This document shows, in pieces, positions 8,877 to 16,479 of a stretch of 52,506 nucleotides of DNA. The notes beneath the pieces were generated by a model, which was not told the origin of the DNA, did not search any database, and saw only the letters and a list, made by a program, of their open reading frames with translations. How positions within the stretch are numbered: the stretch's first letter is position 1; each line of letters starts with the position of its first letter. The position numbers were made by a program, and so were the translations under genes. Source of the DNA: Virgibacillus sp. LDC-1 (lineage in GTDB: Bacteria; Bacillota; Bacilli; Bacillales; Amphibacillaceae); the NCBI RefSeq assembly GCF_030137545.1, contig NZ_JARUVL010000013.1, forward strand, positions 24,976 through 77,481. Reading direction: 5' to 3'.

Positions 8877-9857
8877 ATGTCACAACCGCTTTTATCAGTA
8901 CAAAATTTAGATGTATCGTTTACTTTCCAAGATGGAGATTATGCTGCTTTGAAGAATATTTCCTTTTCAGTCTATCCAAAGGAAATTGTCGGTATTGTAG
9001 GTGAATCAGGCTGCGGGAAAAGTTTAACCTCTCACGCTATTTTAGGTATGCTTCCAACAAATGCAATGATTAAAAAAGGTAGTATTCAATATCGAGGTAC
9101 TGATCTTGTTTCACTTACTAATGAAGAGTGGCAGTCAATAAGAGGTAGCGCAATATCTATGATATTCCAAGAGCCAATGACGTCCCTGAATCCACTTTTA
9201 ACAATAGGTAGGCAAATTTCTGAGGTGTTAAAAAAGCATACCGGCTTTTGCAATAAAGAAATAAAAGAAATGACCATTGCACTGATGAAAGAGGTCGGCT
9301 TGCCAAGAGCAGAGGAATTGTATCGTGCCTATCCTCATCAGCTTTCTGGAGGAATGAGGCAGCGTGTTGTTATAGCAATCGCATTGATTGGTGAAGCAGA
9401 TTTGGTCATTGCTGATGAACCTACTACTGCACTTGACGTTACAATCCAATTACAAATTTTAGAGCTTTTTCGTAAGCTTAAGCAAACCCGAAATACATCA
9501 TTAGTTTTTATATCACATGATTGGGGAGTCATTCGTAAAGTTTGTGACCGAGTCATTGTTATGTACGCTGGTCACATCGTGGAAGAAGGACCAATCGAGG
9601 AGATTTTGCAGCATCCTAAACACCCATATACACAGGGGCTAATACAATCTATCCCAGATTATAAAAAACGAGGAGAGCCATTGCATACAATTCCAGGTAG
9701 AGTTCCTGCTTTACGAGAACGAAGAGGAGGCTGTCCATTTGTTGACCGTTGCTCGTTACGCATGGATATATGTCAAACAACATATCCCGAAGGTAAGAAA
9801 CATGGGAATCATCAAGTGAAATGTCATCTTTATGCTCAGGAGGCGATAAATATATGA
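8877..9857 (+). CDS. ABC transporter ATP-binding protein, DppD/OppD type
   Basis: 326 residues. Walker A GESGCGKS, Q-loop FQEPMTSLNP, signature LSGGMRQR, Walker B LVIADEPTTALD and the switch histidine in FISHDWG. The C-terminal oligopeptide extension carries a four-cysteine iron-sulfur-type motif (GGCPFVDRCSLRMDICQ ... VKCH), as in DppD/OppD. The stop overlaps the ATG of the next ATPase (ATGA at 9854-9857), so both subunits should be made in equal amounts. Confidence 0.93.
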   Translation: MSQPLLSVQNLDVSFTFQDGDYAALKNISFSVYPKEIVGIVGESGCGKSLTSHAILGMLPTNAMIKKGSIQYRGTDLVSLTNEEWQSIRGSAISMIFQEPMTSLNPLLTIGRQISEVLKKHTGFCNKEIKEMTIALMKEVGLPRAEELYRAYPHQLSGGMRQRVVIAIALIGEADLVIADEPTTALDVTIQLQILELFRKLKQTRNTSLVFISHDWGVIRKVCDRVIVMYAGHIVEEGPIEEILQHPKHPYTQGLIQSIPDYKKRGEPLHTIPGRVPALRERRGGCPFVDRCSLRMDICQTTYPEGKKHGNHQVKCHLYAQEAINI

Positions 9858-10861
9858 GCACTCCGTTACTAGAACTGGATAAAGTGCAAAAACATTATAA
9901 ATCGAATCGTTCCAGTTTTTTAGGGAAACCATCGTATGTAAAAGCTGTAAATAGTGTTTCTCTACGATTATTTGAAGGAGAAACCCTTGGATTGGTTGGA
10001 GAAAGTGGAAGTGGGAAATCAACAACAGGCCAAATTATTGCTCAGCTTATATCACAAACGTCTGGAACGGTTTTCTATAAAGGAAGTGATGTGACAACAT
10101 TTACTAATAAACAAATGAAAGCATGGCGTAAGAAAGTGCAAATAGTTTTCCAAGATCCGTATGCTTCACTGAACCCTAAAAAGAAAATCGAATGGATTGT
10201 AAGTGAACCGCTAGTGATTCATCGTATAAGGACAAAGGTCGAGCGGCGGGAAAAAGTTGTAGAAGTGTTGGAAGACGTTGGTTTGGATGCATCCTATTTA
10301 CATCGCTATCCGCATGAATTGAGCGGAGGGCAACGGCAAAGGGTGGCCATTGCAACTGCAATCATATTAAATCCAGAATTTATCGTTATTGATGAAGGTG
10401 TTTCAGCTCTAGATGTTTCTGTCCAAGCTCAAATTTTAAATTTACTAAAACAGCTGCAAAATAAATATAAATTAACTTATTTATTTATTTCCCATGACTT
10501 GAATGTCATACAATATTTTTGTGATCGGATTGCGGTCATGTATTTAGGTGAAATTGTAGAGCAAGGTCGTACTGATCTAATTGGCTCTAACTTAAAGCAT
10601 CCTTACGCACAAGCATTATTTTCTGCAAACCCAACAGTAGATGAAAATAAGACTCAAATTGTTTTAGGAGGAGAAGTTCCTAACTCAGGTACGCCGCCAG
10701 CTGGCTGTCCTTTCCATCCTCGTTGTGCAAAAGCAATGGAAACCTGTTCATCTTTTAAACCGTCCGACGTGCATTTGAATCAAACGCATGTTGTTCGTTG
10801 TCACCTATACAAGACAATTGAAGGGAATAGCAAAGATACAATAGAGGAGGCGATACGATGA
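9854..10861 (+). CDS. ABC transporter ATP-binding protein, DppF/OppF type
   Basis: 335 residues. Walker A GESGSGKST, signature LSGGQRQR, switch region FISHDLN, and the C-terminal cysteine extension (AGCPFHPRCAKAMETC ... VRCH). Walker B reads FIVIDEGVSALD, with Gly where most family members have Pro after DE; the catalytic acidic residues remain. ATG at 9854 lies in the stop of the DppD-type gene and has AGGAGG upstream. An upstream in-frame ATG at 9821 would put 11 extra residues inside the previous gene and is rejected. Confidence 0.93.
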   Translation: MSTPLLELDKVQKHYKSNRSSFLGKPSYVKAVNSVSLRLFEGETLGLVGESGSGKSTTGQIIAQLISQTSGTVFYKGSDVTTFTNKQMKAWRKKVQIVFQDPYASLNPKKKIEWIVSEPLVIHRIRTKVERREKVVEVLEDVGLDASYLHRYPHELSGGQRQRVAIATAIILNPEFIVIDEGVSALDVSVQAQILNLLKQLQNKYKLTYLFISHDLNVIQYFCDRIAVMYLGEIVEQGRTDLIGSNLKHPYAQALFSANPTVDENKTQIVLGGEVPNSGTPPAGCPFHPRCAKAMETCSSFKPSDVHLNQTHVVRCHLYKTIEGNSKDTIEEAIR

Positions 10862-11679
10862 AAATTGGCGTTATCTCTGATTTGCATATTGATAAAAATC
10901 GTGTGCTTGAATCCTCAAGTGAAAATATACTTACTGTTTTAGTTGAGAAAATTAAGGAATCCAAAATAGATATATTGCTAATACCGGGAGATGTGTCAAA
11001 CGATTATCGTTTAACACTTCACTTTCTAACATCATTAGAAGAAAGTACCGAGGTCAAAGTGTTGTTTGTTCCTGGTAACCATGACTATTGGTCAAAGGAT
11101 AATCATGTTACAGACACTTGGAAGGTTTATGAATCATTGAAACAATGGGATGGTTGTATTGCTGAAAATCCATATGTGCTTAATGAGGAATGGGTTGTAG
11201 TAGGGAATTCTGGTTGGTATGACCACTCATTTGGTAGCAGAAAATTTAACAACGAACAATTTAATCAAATGAAATATAACGGTAGAACGTGGAAGGATTC
11301 TGTTTATACAAATTGGAACTTAGATAATAAAGCAGTACATGAATTCTTCTATGAAAAACTAAAACAGGATCTAGAAGCATATAAAAACAAGAACATAATT
11401 ATGATGACACATATGGTTACACATCCAAATTTCATTGTCCCAATGCCGCATGAAGTATGGGATTATTTTAATGCATTTTTAGGCAGTGATTCTTATCACA
11501 GACTTTTTGAAGACTATAATATACAGTATAGTATTATGGGACATGTTCATTTTAGAAAAACTGATACGAGTAACCACACGAAAATGATTTGTGCTTGTCT
11601 CGGAAATTATGCTGAATGGGAAAGTGTAAGTATCCGCAAAGAAATAAACGAAGCTTTTTATACATTTAATATTGAATAA
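10858..11679 (+). CDS. Calcineurin-like metallophosphoesterase
   Basis: 273 residues with the full metal-binding series: SDLHID (D8, H10), LIPGDVSNDY, VPGNHDYW, MMTHMVTH and MGHVHF. This is the dinuclear-metal phosphoesterase fold. Members hydrolyse phosphomono- and diesters, nucleotides and cyclic nucleotides. It overlaps the DppF-type gene by ATGA (10858-10861), tying it to the transporter operon. With the HAD and MBL proteins it is the third potential phosphate-ester hydrolase in this operon, which is the main hint at a phosphorylated substrate. Confidence 0.88.
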   Translation: MKIGVISDLHIDKNRVLESSSENILTVLVEKIKESKIDILLIPGDVSNDYRLTLHFLTSLEESTEVKVLFVPGNHDYWSKDNHVTDTWKVYESLKQWDGCIAENPYVLNEEWVVVGNSGWYDHSFGSRKFNNEQFNQMKYNGRTWKDSVYTNWNLDNKAVHEFFYEKLKQDLEAYKNKNIIMMTHMVTHPNFIVPMPHEVWDYFNAFLGSDSYHRLFEDYNIQYSIMGHVHFRKTDTSNHTKMICACLGNYAEWESVSIRKEINEAFYTFNIE

Positions 11680-11688
11680 TTGGTGTTT

Positions 11689-11718
11689 GGATAAGGATAG
11701 GGAATTTCTTCCTTATCC
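11689..11718 (+). terminator. Probable terminator of the RpiR-transporter operon
   Basis: GGATAAGGA (11689-11697) pairs with TCCTTATCC (11710-11718) around a 12-base loop. The downstream T-run is weak (TGCATTTCCCC), so efficiency is uncertain. Confidence 0.5.
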
Positions 11719-11830
11719 TGCATTTCCCCTTTGTGCTCCTCTCAAAAAGATAGTTGGCTCCTTTAAACAAATCCAATATACTCTTTTTAAAATTTGAAAT
11801 AGTTCCATTTCGCATAGTAATGATTGTCAC

Positions 11831-11859
11831 AAAAAGCACAAACTTTATAGGCTTTTTTT
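11831..11859 (+). terminator. Hairpin with T-run just before the U32 gene
   Basis: AAAAAGC at 11831-11837 pairs with GCTTTTT from 11851, followed by more T. The stem is only seven A/T-rich pairs. It could be a weak second terminator of the upstream operon or an attenuator of the gene at 11905. Confidence 0.3.
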
Positions 11860-11904
11860 ATGATACGATTTTTGAGGATAGGAATAGTAAAGAGGTGTAT
11901 GAGA

Positions 11905-12825
11905 ATGATTGAAATAATTGCTACTGCGGAATCTGTAGAGCAAGGAGAAAAACTGCTCCAAGCTGGTGCAGATACGATTTATATTGGCGAAGACAAGTTC
12001 GGCTTAAGACTACCCGCATCTTTTACCGGGGATGAGATCAAAACCCTTACACAAATAGCACATCATGAAGGAAAACAAGTAGGTGTTGCGGTAAATGCAT
12101 TGATGCATAATGAGCGTATAAAACAGGTGCTCCCTTATTTGCGTACGTTAGAGGAGATAGGTGTTGATTGGATTTCGGTTGGAGATCCAGGTGTTATCCA
12201 TCTTTTGCAAACAAATAAAATAGAGCTTCCATTCGTATATGATGCCCAAACAATGGTAACAAGTGCAAACCAGGTAAATTTTTGGGCAAAACGTGGTGCG
12301 GTAGGCGCAGTACTTGCAAGAGAACTTACGTATGAAGAGTTAAAGACGATAAGTGAGCAAGCAACGGTTCCTGTAGAAGTACAAGTATATGGTTCAACCT
12401 GTATCCATCAGTCGAAAAGGCCACTTGTATCGAATTACATGCATTTTGTAGAGCAAGCAAATGATACAGCAAAAGAGAAAGGGTTATTTATATCAGAAGC
12501 AAAGGATGAAGATACGCATTACTCTATTTATGAGGACATGAATGGAACGCATATTTTCGCCACGGATGATATTAATTTAATCCTGCATTTGCAAAAACTA
12601 AAGGATGTAGGCATTCGAAAATGGAAGCTGGATGGATTGTTTGTGCAAGGGGATACATTTGTAGATATCGTGCGGTTATTCGTCAACGAAAGAGACGCGA
12701 TAATGAATAATACATGGTCTGTGGAAGCACTTGAGGAACGTGCAAAACAATTACATGCACTGCATCCGAAAGGAAGAGGGTTAGGGACCGGCTTCTTTTT
12801 AAAGGATCCTGCTGATATAAAATAA
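11905..12825 (+). CDS. trhP1: U32-family tRNA hydroxylation protein, YrrN/TrhP1-like
   Basis: 306 residues of the peptidase U32 family, shorter of the two B. subtilis-type paralogues. It starts MIEIIATAESVEQGEKLLQAGADTIYIG, a TIM-barrel-like start. With its partner it is known in B. subtilis as YrrN/YrrO, needed for 5-hydroxyuridine at the tRNA wobble position using a prephenate-derived pathway. The ATG at 11905 is chosen because AGAGGTG ends seven bases before it; upstream ATG codons leave no room for that site. The methyltransferase gene yrrM, which in B. subtilis precedes this pair, is absent here. Confidence 0.85.
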   Translation: MIEIIATAESVEQGEKLLQAGADTIYIGEDKFGLRLPASFTGDEIKTLTQIAHHEGKQVGVAVNALMHNERIKQVLPYLRTLEEIGVDWISVGDPGVIHLLQTNKIELPFVYDAQTMVTSANQVNFWAKRGAVGAVLARELTYEELKTISEQATVPVEVQVYGSTCIHQSKRPLVSNYMHFVEQANDTAKEKGLFISEAKDEDTHYSIYEDMNGTHIFATDDINLILHLQKLKDVGIRKWKLDGLFVQGDTFVDIVRLFVNERDAIMNNTWSVEALEERAKQLHALHPKGRGLGTGFFLKDPADIK

Positions 12826-12911
12826 ATAAATGATAAGAAACATACAGAAAGTGTATTTATTTTTAATGGGGAAATGATGTTGATGCTTTACTTGAGTTGG
12901 AGGGAATAAAA

Positions 12912-14144
12912 ATGCAAACAAAGCTTAAAAAACCAGAGGTGCTAGCACCAGCTGGAACGTTAGAAAAATTGAAAACAGCGATACATTATGGTGCAGACGC
13001 AGTATATATTGGTGGAAATGCATATGGCCTTCGAAGTCGTGCAGGTAATTTCACCTATGATGAAATGAGAGAAGGGGTTGCCTTTGCCAATGCACATGGA
13101 GCAAAAGTATACGTAGCTGCAAATATGGTGACACATGAGGAAGATGCAAAAGGTGCGGGAGATTTCTTCCAGACACTTCGCGATATCGGCATTCATGCTG
13201 TTATAGTATCTGACCCTGCATTAATTGAGATATGTGCAACAGAAGCGCCAGGCTTGCCAATTCACTTATCAACACAGGCTTCTGCTACAAACTATGAAAC
13301 ATTAAATTTCTGGAAGCAGGAAGGATTAGAGCGTGTTGTGTTGGCTCGTGAGGTTGGAATGAATGAGATCAATGAAATTCGTCAAAATACAGATGTAGAA
13401 ATAGAAGTGTTCATTCATGGTGCCATGTGTATTTCATATTCTGGACGTTGTGTGCTTTCGAATCATATGTCGATGCGAGATGCAAACCGAGGCGGCTGTT
13501 CACAATCCTGCCGTTGGAAATATGACTTATTTGAAATGGATGAGCCAATGGGAAAAACATCGTTGCTAGCTGGAGATCCAGAGGAAGCTTTTTCGATGAG
13601 TGCAGTAGATATGTCCATGATTCGTCATATTCCTGATCTTGTAGAAGCGGGAGTGGATAGTCTAAAAATCGAAGGACGAATGAAGTCCATTCACTATGTG
13701 TCAACCGTGTCTAATGTGTATCGCCAGGCGATTGATGCTTATTGTAATGATCCAGAAAACTATCAATTTAATCCAGAATGGGAAGATGAACTGTGGAAGG
13801 TTGCCCAGCGTGAATTAGCAACAGGATTTTATTATGGTACACCAGAAGAAGAGCAGCAATTGTTTGGGAAACGACGGAAAATACCAGTCTATACGTTTGC
13901 TGGACAAGTGTTAGCATATGATGCGGATACCCAAATTGCCACCATTCAACAGCGAAACTCTTTTGGAGTCGGAGATGAAATTGAATTTTATGGGCCACAA
14001 TTCAAGCATGTGTATCAGCATGTAAAAGAAATGTGGGATGAGGCAGGAAATCCGATCAATGTTGCTCCACATCCAATGATGGTTCTTAAGGTTAAAGTAG
14101 ATCATCCTGTAGCACCATTGGATATGATTCGAAAACGAAAGTGA
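12912..14144 (+). CDS. trhP2: U32-family tRNA hydroxylation protein, YrrO/TrhP2-like
   Basis: 410 residues. It starts KPEVLAPAGTLEKLKTAIHYGADAVY and contains the U32 signature around EVFIHGAMCISYSGRC, followed by GGCSQSC. The four cysteines in this segment are the proposed iron-sulfur ligands. The C-terminal part (YTFAGQVLAYD ... GVGDEIEFYGP) is the small beta-barrel of longer U32 members. ATG at 12912 follows TTGGAGGG; an upstream TTG belongs to that binding site. Forms a probable operon with the shorter paralogue 86 bases upstream. Confidence 0.88.
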   Translation: MQTKLKKPEVLAPAGTLEKLKTAIHYGADAVYIGGNAYGLRSRAGNFTYDEMREGVAFANAHGAKVYVAANMVTHEEDAKGAGDFFQTLRDIGIHAVIVSDPALIEICATEAPGLPIHLSTQASATNYETLNFWKQEGLERVVLAREVGMNEINEIRQNTDVEIEVFIHGAMCISYSGRCVLSNHMSMRDANRGGCSQSCRWKYDLFEMDEPMGKTSLLAGDPEEAFSMSAVDMSMIRHIPDLVEAGVDSLKIEGRMKSIHYVSTVSNVYRQAIDAYCNDPENYQFNPEWEDELWKVAQRELATGFYYGTPEEEQQLFGKRRKIPVYTFAGQVLAYDADTQIATIQQRNSFGVGDEIEFYGPQFKHVYQHVKEMWDEAGNPINVAPHPMMVLKVKVDHPVAPLDMIRKRK

Positions 14145-14210
14145 AAAGAGGAAAACGAAGCGCGGCTCTAATAAGTGGATTGCTAGAATAATGTGGTGGT
14201 GATGTGCGGA

Positions 14211-14864
14211 ATGGAAGCAAATCAGTTTTTTCAGCCAGCAAGTCTGCTTCGTTTTATCGAAGATTCTAAGCTTAGAGAATGGAGAGAACGAACAAAGCAA
14301 CAATTTAAAAAAGGGGAGCAATTATGCTACCCAGGCAAGTTAGATGATGCAATCTATATGATATTAGCTGGAGATGTACGTGTTTTTCACTTGCATGAAG
14401 ATGGAAAGGAATGTGTATTAGGTATTCTATCAGCAGGAGACTTTATTGATTTACCAAGTGCATTTACCGAAAAAACGAGTGGTGCCTATTCGATTGCATT
14501 AACAGATGTTGAGGTCGTGAAAATAACGAAGCAGGAGATACGAGAGGTTGTTCAACAAACGCCAGAATTATCCTTTACATTACTTACCCATTTTGCGAAT
14601 CAGATGCAGGACGTCATTTCGATATTAGAACAGGTTGCTTACGATAAAGTAGAAGAGCGCTTGATTAAAATGCTAATAAAGCTTGCAGATACATCAATGG
14701 AAACGGATGAATGGTATCCACTCCCTGCATATTTAACCCATCGCGATATTGCAGGAATGATTGCTTCTACTCGAGAAACAGTGACCTTCTTGCTTAATAA
14801 ACTAACACAAAATGGAACGGTAAAAATTGAAAATAATCGGATATGGATTTCTAGTTCGATGTAA
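14211..14864 (+). CDS. Crp/Fnr-family transcriptional regulator
   Basis: 217 residues. An N-terminal cyclic-nucleotide-binding-type beta-roll (about 20-120, with FKKGEQLCYPGKLDDAIYMILAGDVRVF) is followed by a dimer helix and a C-terminal winged helix (YLTHRDIAGMIASTRETVTFLLNKL). It lacks the N-terminal cysteine cluster of oxygen-sensing FNR; C39 and C68 are the only cysteines in the effector domain. ATG at 14211 is chosen because GGTGGTGAT (14195-14203) is a near-perfect ribosome binding site before it. The adjacent OsmC gene and an 18-bp palindrome at the end of this gene suggest a redox or peroxide role, by inference. Confidence 0.85.
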   Translation: MEANQFFQPASLLRFIEDSKLREWRERTKQQFKKGEQLCYPGKLDDAIYMILAGDVRVFHLHEDGKECVLGILSAGDFIDLPSAFTEKTSGAYSIALTDVEVVKITKQEIREVVQQTPELSFTLLTHFANQMQDVISILEQVAYDKVEERLIKMLIKLADTSMETDEWYPLPAYLTHRDIAGMIASTRETVTFLLNKLTQNGTVKIENNRIWISSSM

Positions 14865-14876
14865 GCTTGCTTACAT
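14859..14876. promoter_or_regulatory. 18-bp palindrome, candidate operator before the OsmC gene
   Basis: Arms ATGTAAGC and GCTTACAT with a TT spacer, perfectly symmetric. It includes the stop codon of the Crp/Fnr gene. A further half-site-like TGCTTAC occurs near 14898. No T-run follows, so it is more likely a protein-binding site than a terminator. Binding by the neighbouring Crp/Fnr protein is a guess. Confidence 0.45.
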
Positions 14877-14940
14877 ACGGAAACCTTCATCGTTGGTATG
14901 CTTACTATTGTAATGTTTATTAATGAATGGAGGATTTATA

Positions 14941-15432
14941 ATGAATGGAATTAATTTCGAAGCAATGGAACAAACCGTAAAGGCGATCAAAGCAGATCCC
15001 TCACTAAAAATAAAAAGCTGGAAGGCACACGTGAAAAGAGAATCAGGCATCGTTAACAGCTTAAAGATTCGTGATTTTGATCCTATATTGATGGATGAAC
15101 CTACTCCTTTAGGTGGTACTGATAAAGGGGCGAATCCGATTGAAATGCTTATCGGAACAGCAGGAAGCTGTTTTGCGATAACATTTGAAGTGCTTGCATC
15201 ACAGGCAGGTATTGCACTTGAACATGTTTCTGTTGAAGTGGATGCAGACTTAAATGCTGCTGTATTTTTAGGCTTGGAGGAAGGCGATGGTGGTATTCTT
15301 AATCCAATGTTAACGTTAACGGTTGAGTCAGATGCATCTAAGCAGCAAATTACGGAGATTGCAAAGGTAGCACTTGAAAAATCGCCAGTTCTAGCGAGTC
15401 TAAAAGCTGAATTAAAACTAGTTATTGCATAG
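14941..15432 (+). CDS. OsmC-family protein
   Basis: 163 residues. The core PIEMLIGTAGSCFAITFEVLASQAGI holds the conserved first OsmC cysteine (C77). At the place of the second (resolving) cysteine, usually in a C-P-V context, this protein has Ser: EKSPVLASL, S148. OsmC/Ohr proteins reduce organic hydroperoxides with a cysteine pair, so this single-cysteine form may act differently or not as a peroxidase. ATG at 14941 follows TGGAGGATT. Probably under the control of the Crp/Fnr protein encoded just upstream. Confidence 0.83.
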   Translation: MNGINFEAMEQTVKAIKADPSLKIKSWKAHVKRESGIVNSLKIRDFDPILMDEPTPLGGTDKGANPIEMLIGTAGSCFAITFEVLASQAGIALEHVSVEVDADLNAAVFLGLEEGDGGILNPMLTLTVESDASKQQITEIAKVALEKSPVLASLKAELKLVIA

Positions 15433-15454
15433 ATTCACTTTAGTGTAACTAACA

Positions 15455-15490
15455 AACGTCTTTTCTTTTGAAAAGGCGTTTTCTCTTTTT
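15455..15490 (+). terminator. Terminator of the OsmC gene
   Basis: AACGTCTTTTC (15455-15465) pairs with GAAAAGGCGTT (15470-15480) with one G-U, a TTTT loop and a T-rich tail. Confidence 0.85.
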
Positions 15491-15513
15491 GCATAATACT
15501 TCAAAACATAAAG

Positions 15514-15546
15514 AAGGTCGGATGCATTCAATTTGTATCCGACCTT
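15514..15546 (-). terminator. Minus-strand terminator of the UspA transcript
   Basis: AAGGTCGGAT (15514-15523) and ATCCGACCTT (15537-15546) form a perfect 10-bp stem. Read on the minus strand it is followed by CTTCTTTATGTTTTG. It lies beyond the small ORF at 15573-15629, implying that ORF is within the UspA transcript. Confidence 0.6.
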
Positions 15547-15572
15547 GTATATGAAACAAGTGAAACATCAAT

Positions 15573-15629
15573 CTAGCTAATAAACAGTATGCCGATCAAA
15601 CAAACCATTACTTTCATAAGAAATCGCAT
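15573..15629 (-). CDS. Possible 18-residue hydrophobic small protein
   Basis: ATG at 15629 follows a near-perfect GGAGGTG. The translation is MRFLMKVMVCLIGILFIS then TAG: two positive charges, then one hydrophobic span, as in small membrane peptides. It lies between the UspA gene and a minus-strand terminator, so it should be transcribed. No homologue is recognised. A possible promoter on the minus strand (TTTACA, 17 bases, TCATAA) lies between it and the UspA stop. The strength of the ribosome binding site is the main support; chance occurrence is not excluded. Confidence 0.4.
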   Translation of the reverse strand: MRFLMKVMVCLIGILFIS

Positions 15630-15731
15630 TCGGCACCTCCAAGGAGAGAGATTATCTTTGTTTATTTCTAGCATACTAAAACTTTATGAATGAACGATGA
15701 CCCCAGTGTAAAGCTTCTGTAAAATTGGAAT

Positions 15732-16148
15732 CTACTTAATGATAAGCACAGGACAGTGAACGTGTTTTGCGACCTTATGACTAACACTTCCGAGTACCAT
15801 TTCCTGTAATGTATTTAAACCGCGACTTCCCACTACTACGAGATTAAAAACCTTCTCATTCGCATATTGGACAATTGTCGGCCCTGGTTCTCCATGCAGA
15901 AATACAATTTCATATTCAATGCGCGCATGTCTTGCTTTTTGTTCAATTAGCAACAGCTTTTCCTTGCGAATTTGCTTCATATCTTTTCCCCAGTTGTGAA
16001 TGACATCTTCTTTTGCGCTTGCATCACTAATGACATAGATTATGGTTACTTTTGTGTTTGAATAAAGAGTAGCTAGATTAAAAGCATGATCTGCGGCACG
16101 GATAGAATGCTCAGAGCCGTCCGTAGCTAGCAAAATGTTTTCATACAT
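15732..16148 (-). CDS. Universal stress protein, UspA family
   Basis: 138 residues. It opens MYENILLATDGSEHSIRAADHA and ends with the ATP-binding motif GSRGLNTLQEMVLGSVSHKV (G-x2-G-x9-G-S) and CPVLIIK, so it is of the nucleotide-binding Usp class. ATG at 16148 follows GGAGGAG. It is divergent from the SulP transporter; Usp and SulP genes are often neighbours, and functional coupling such as regulation of the transporter under stress is plausible but unproven. Confidence 0.9.
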   Translation of the reverse strand: MYENILLATDGSEHSIRAADHAFNLATLYSNTKVTIIYVISDASAKEDVIHNWGKDMKQIRKEKLLLIEQKARHARIEYEIVFLHGEPGPTIVQYANEKVFNLVVVGSRGLNTLQEMVLGSVSHKVAKHVHCPVLIIK

Positions 16149-16479
16149 CGATAACTCCTCCTATATACCCAATTCTATTTTTTAGTATAGCATGAAGTAT
16201 AATAAGAGCGAAAATAGAAGGATAAGAGAGAAAAAGAGCAATGACTGCGTTTACATAGAAGTTTGCCAAACAAGTGATAAAGCCTTTATAATACAGTTTG
16301 TTGTCTTCGGACTTATCTTTCAGTAGTAATCGGAAAGTTAATCGTTTACTCCTAAAATAGGAATCTATTTTAGGTTTGGACTGTGAACTGTTCAAACGAG
16401 GAATATTTCCTTTTGCACTGCCGTTATGGACTACTATTCGTGCATAGGTAAGAAAAATTAAATAGAAAGAGGATGAAAC
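16149..16479. other. Divergent UspA-SulP intergenic region with a perfect inverted repeat
   Basis: 331 bases without a gene. CCTAAAATAG (16351-16360) and CTATTTTAGG (16365-16374) flank GAAT. The stem is A/T-rich and lacks a strong T-run, so it may be an operator for the SulP gene or a weak attenuator. A TATAAT at about 16286 is present but has no clear -35. Confidence 0.4.

Noticed and set aside
13411-14321. Large minus-strand ORFs opposite the U32 and Crp/Fnr genes
   Set aside because: Shadow frames of well-supported plus-strand genes, with no ribosome binding sites or family features.
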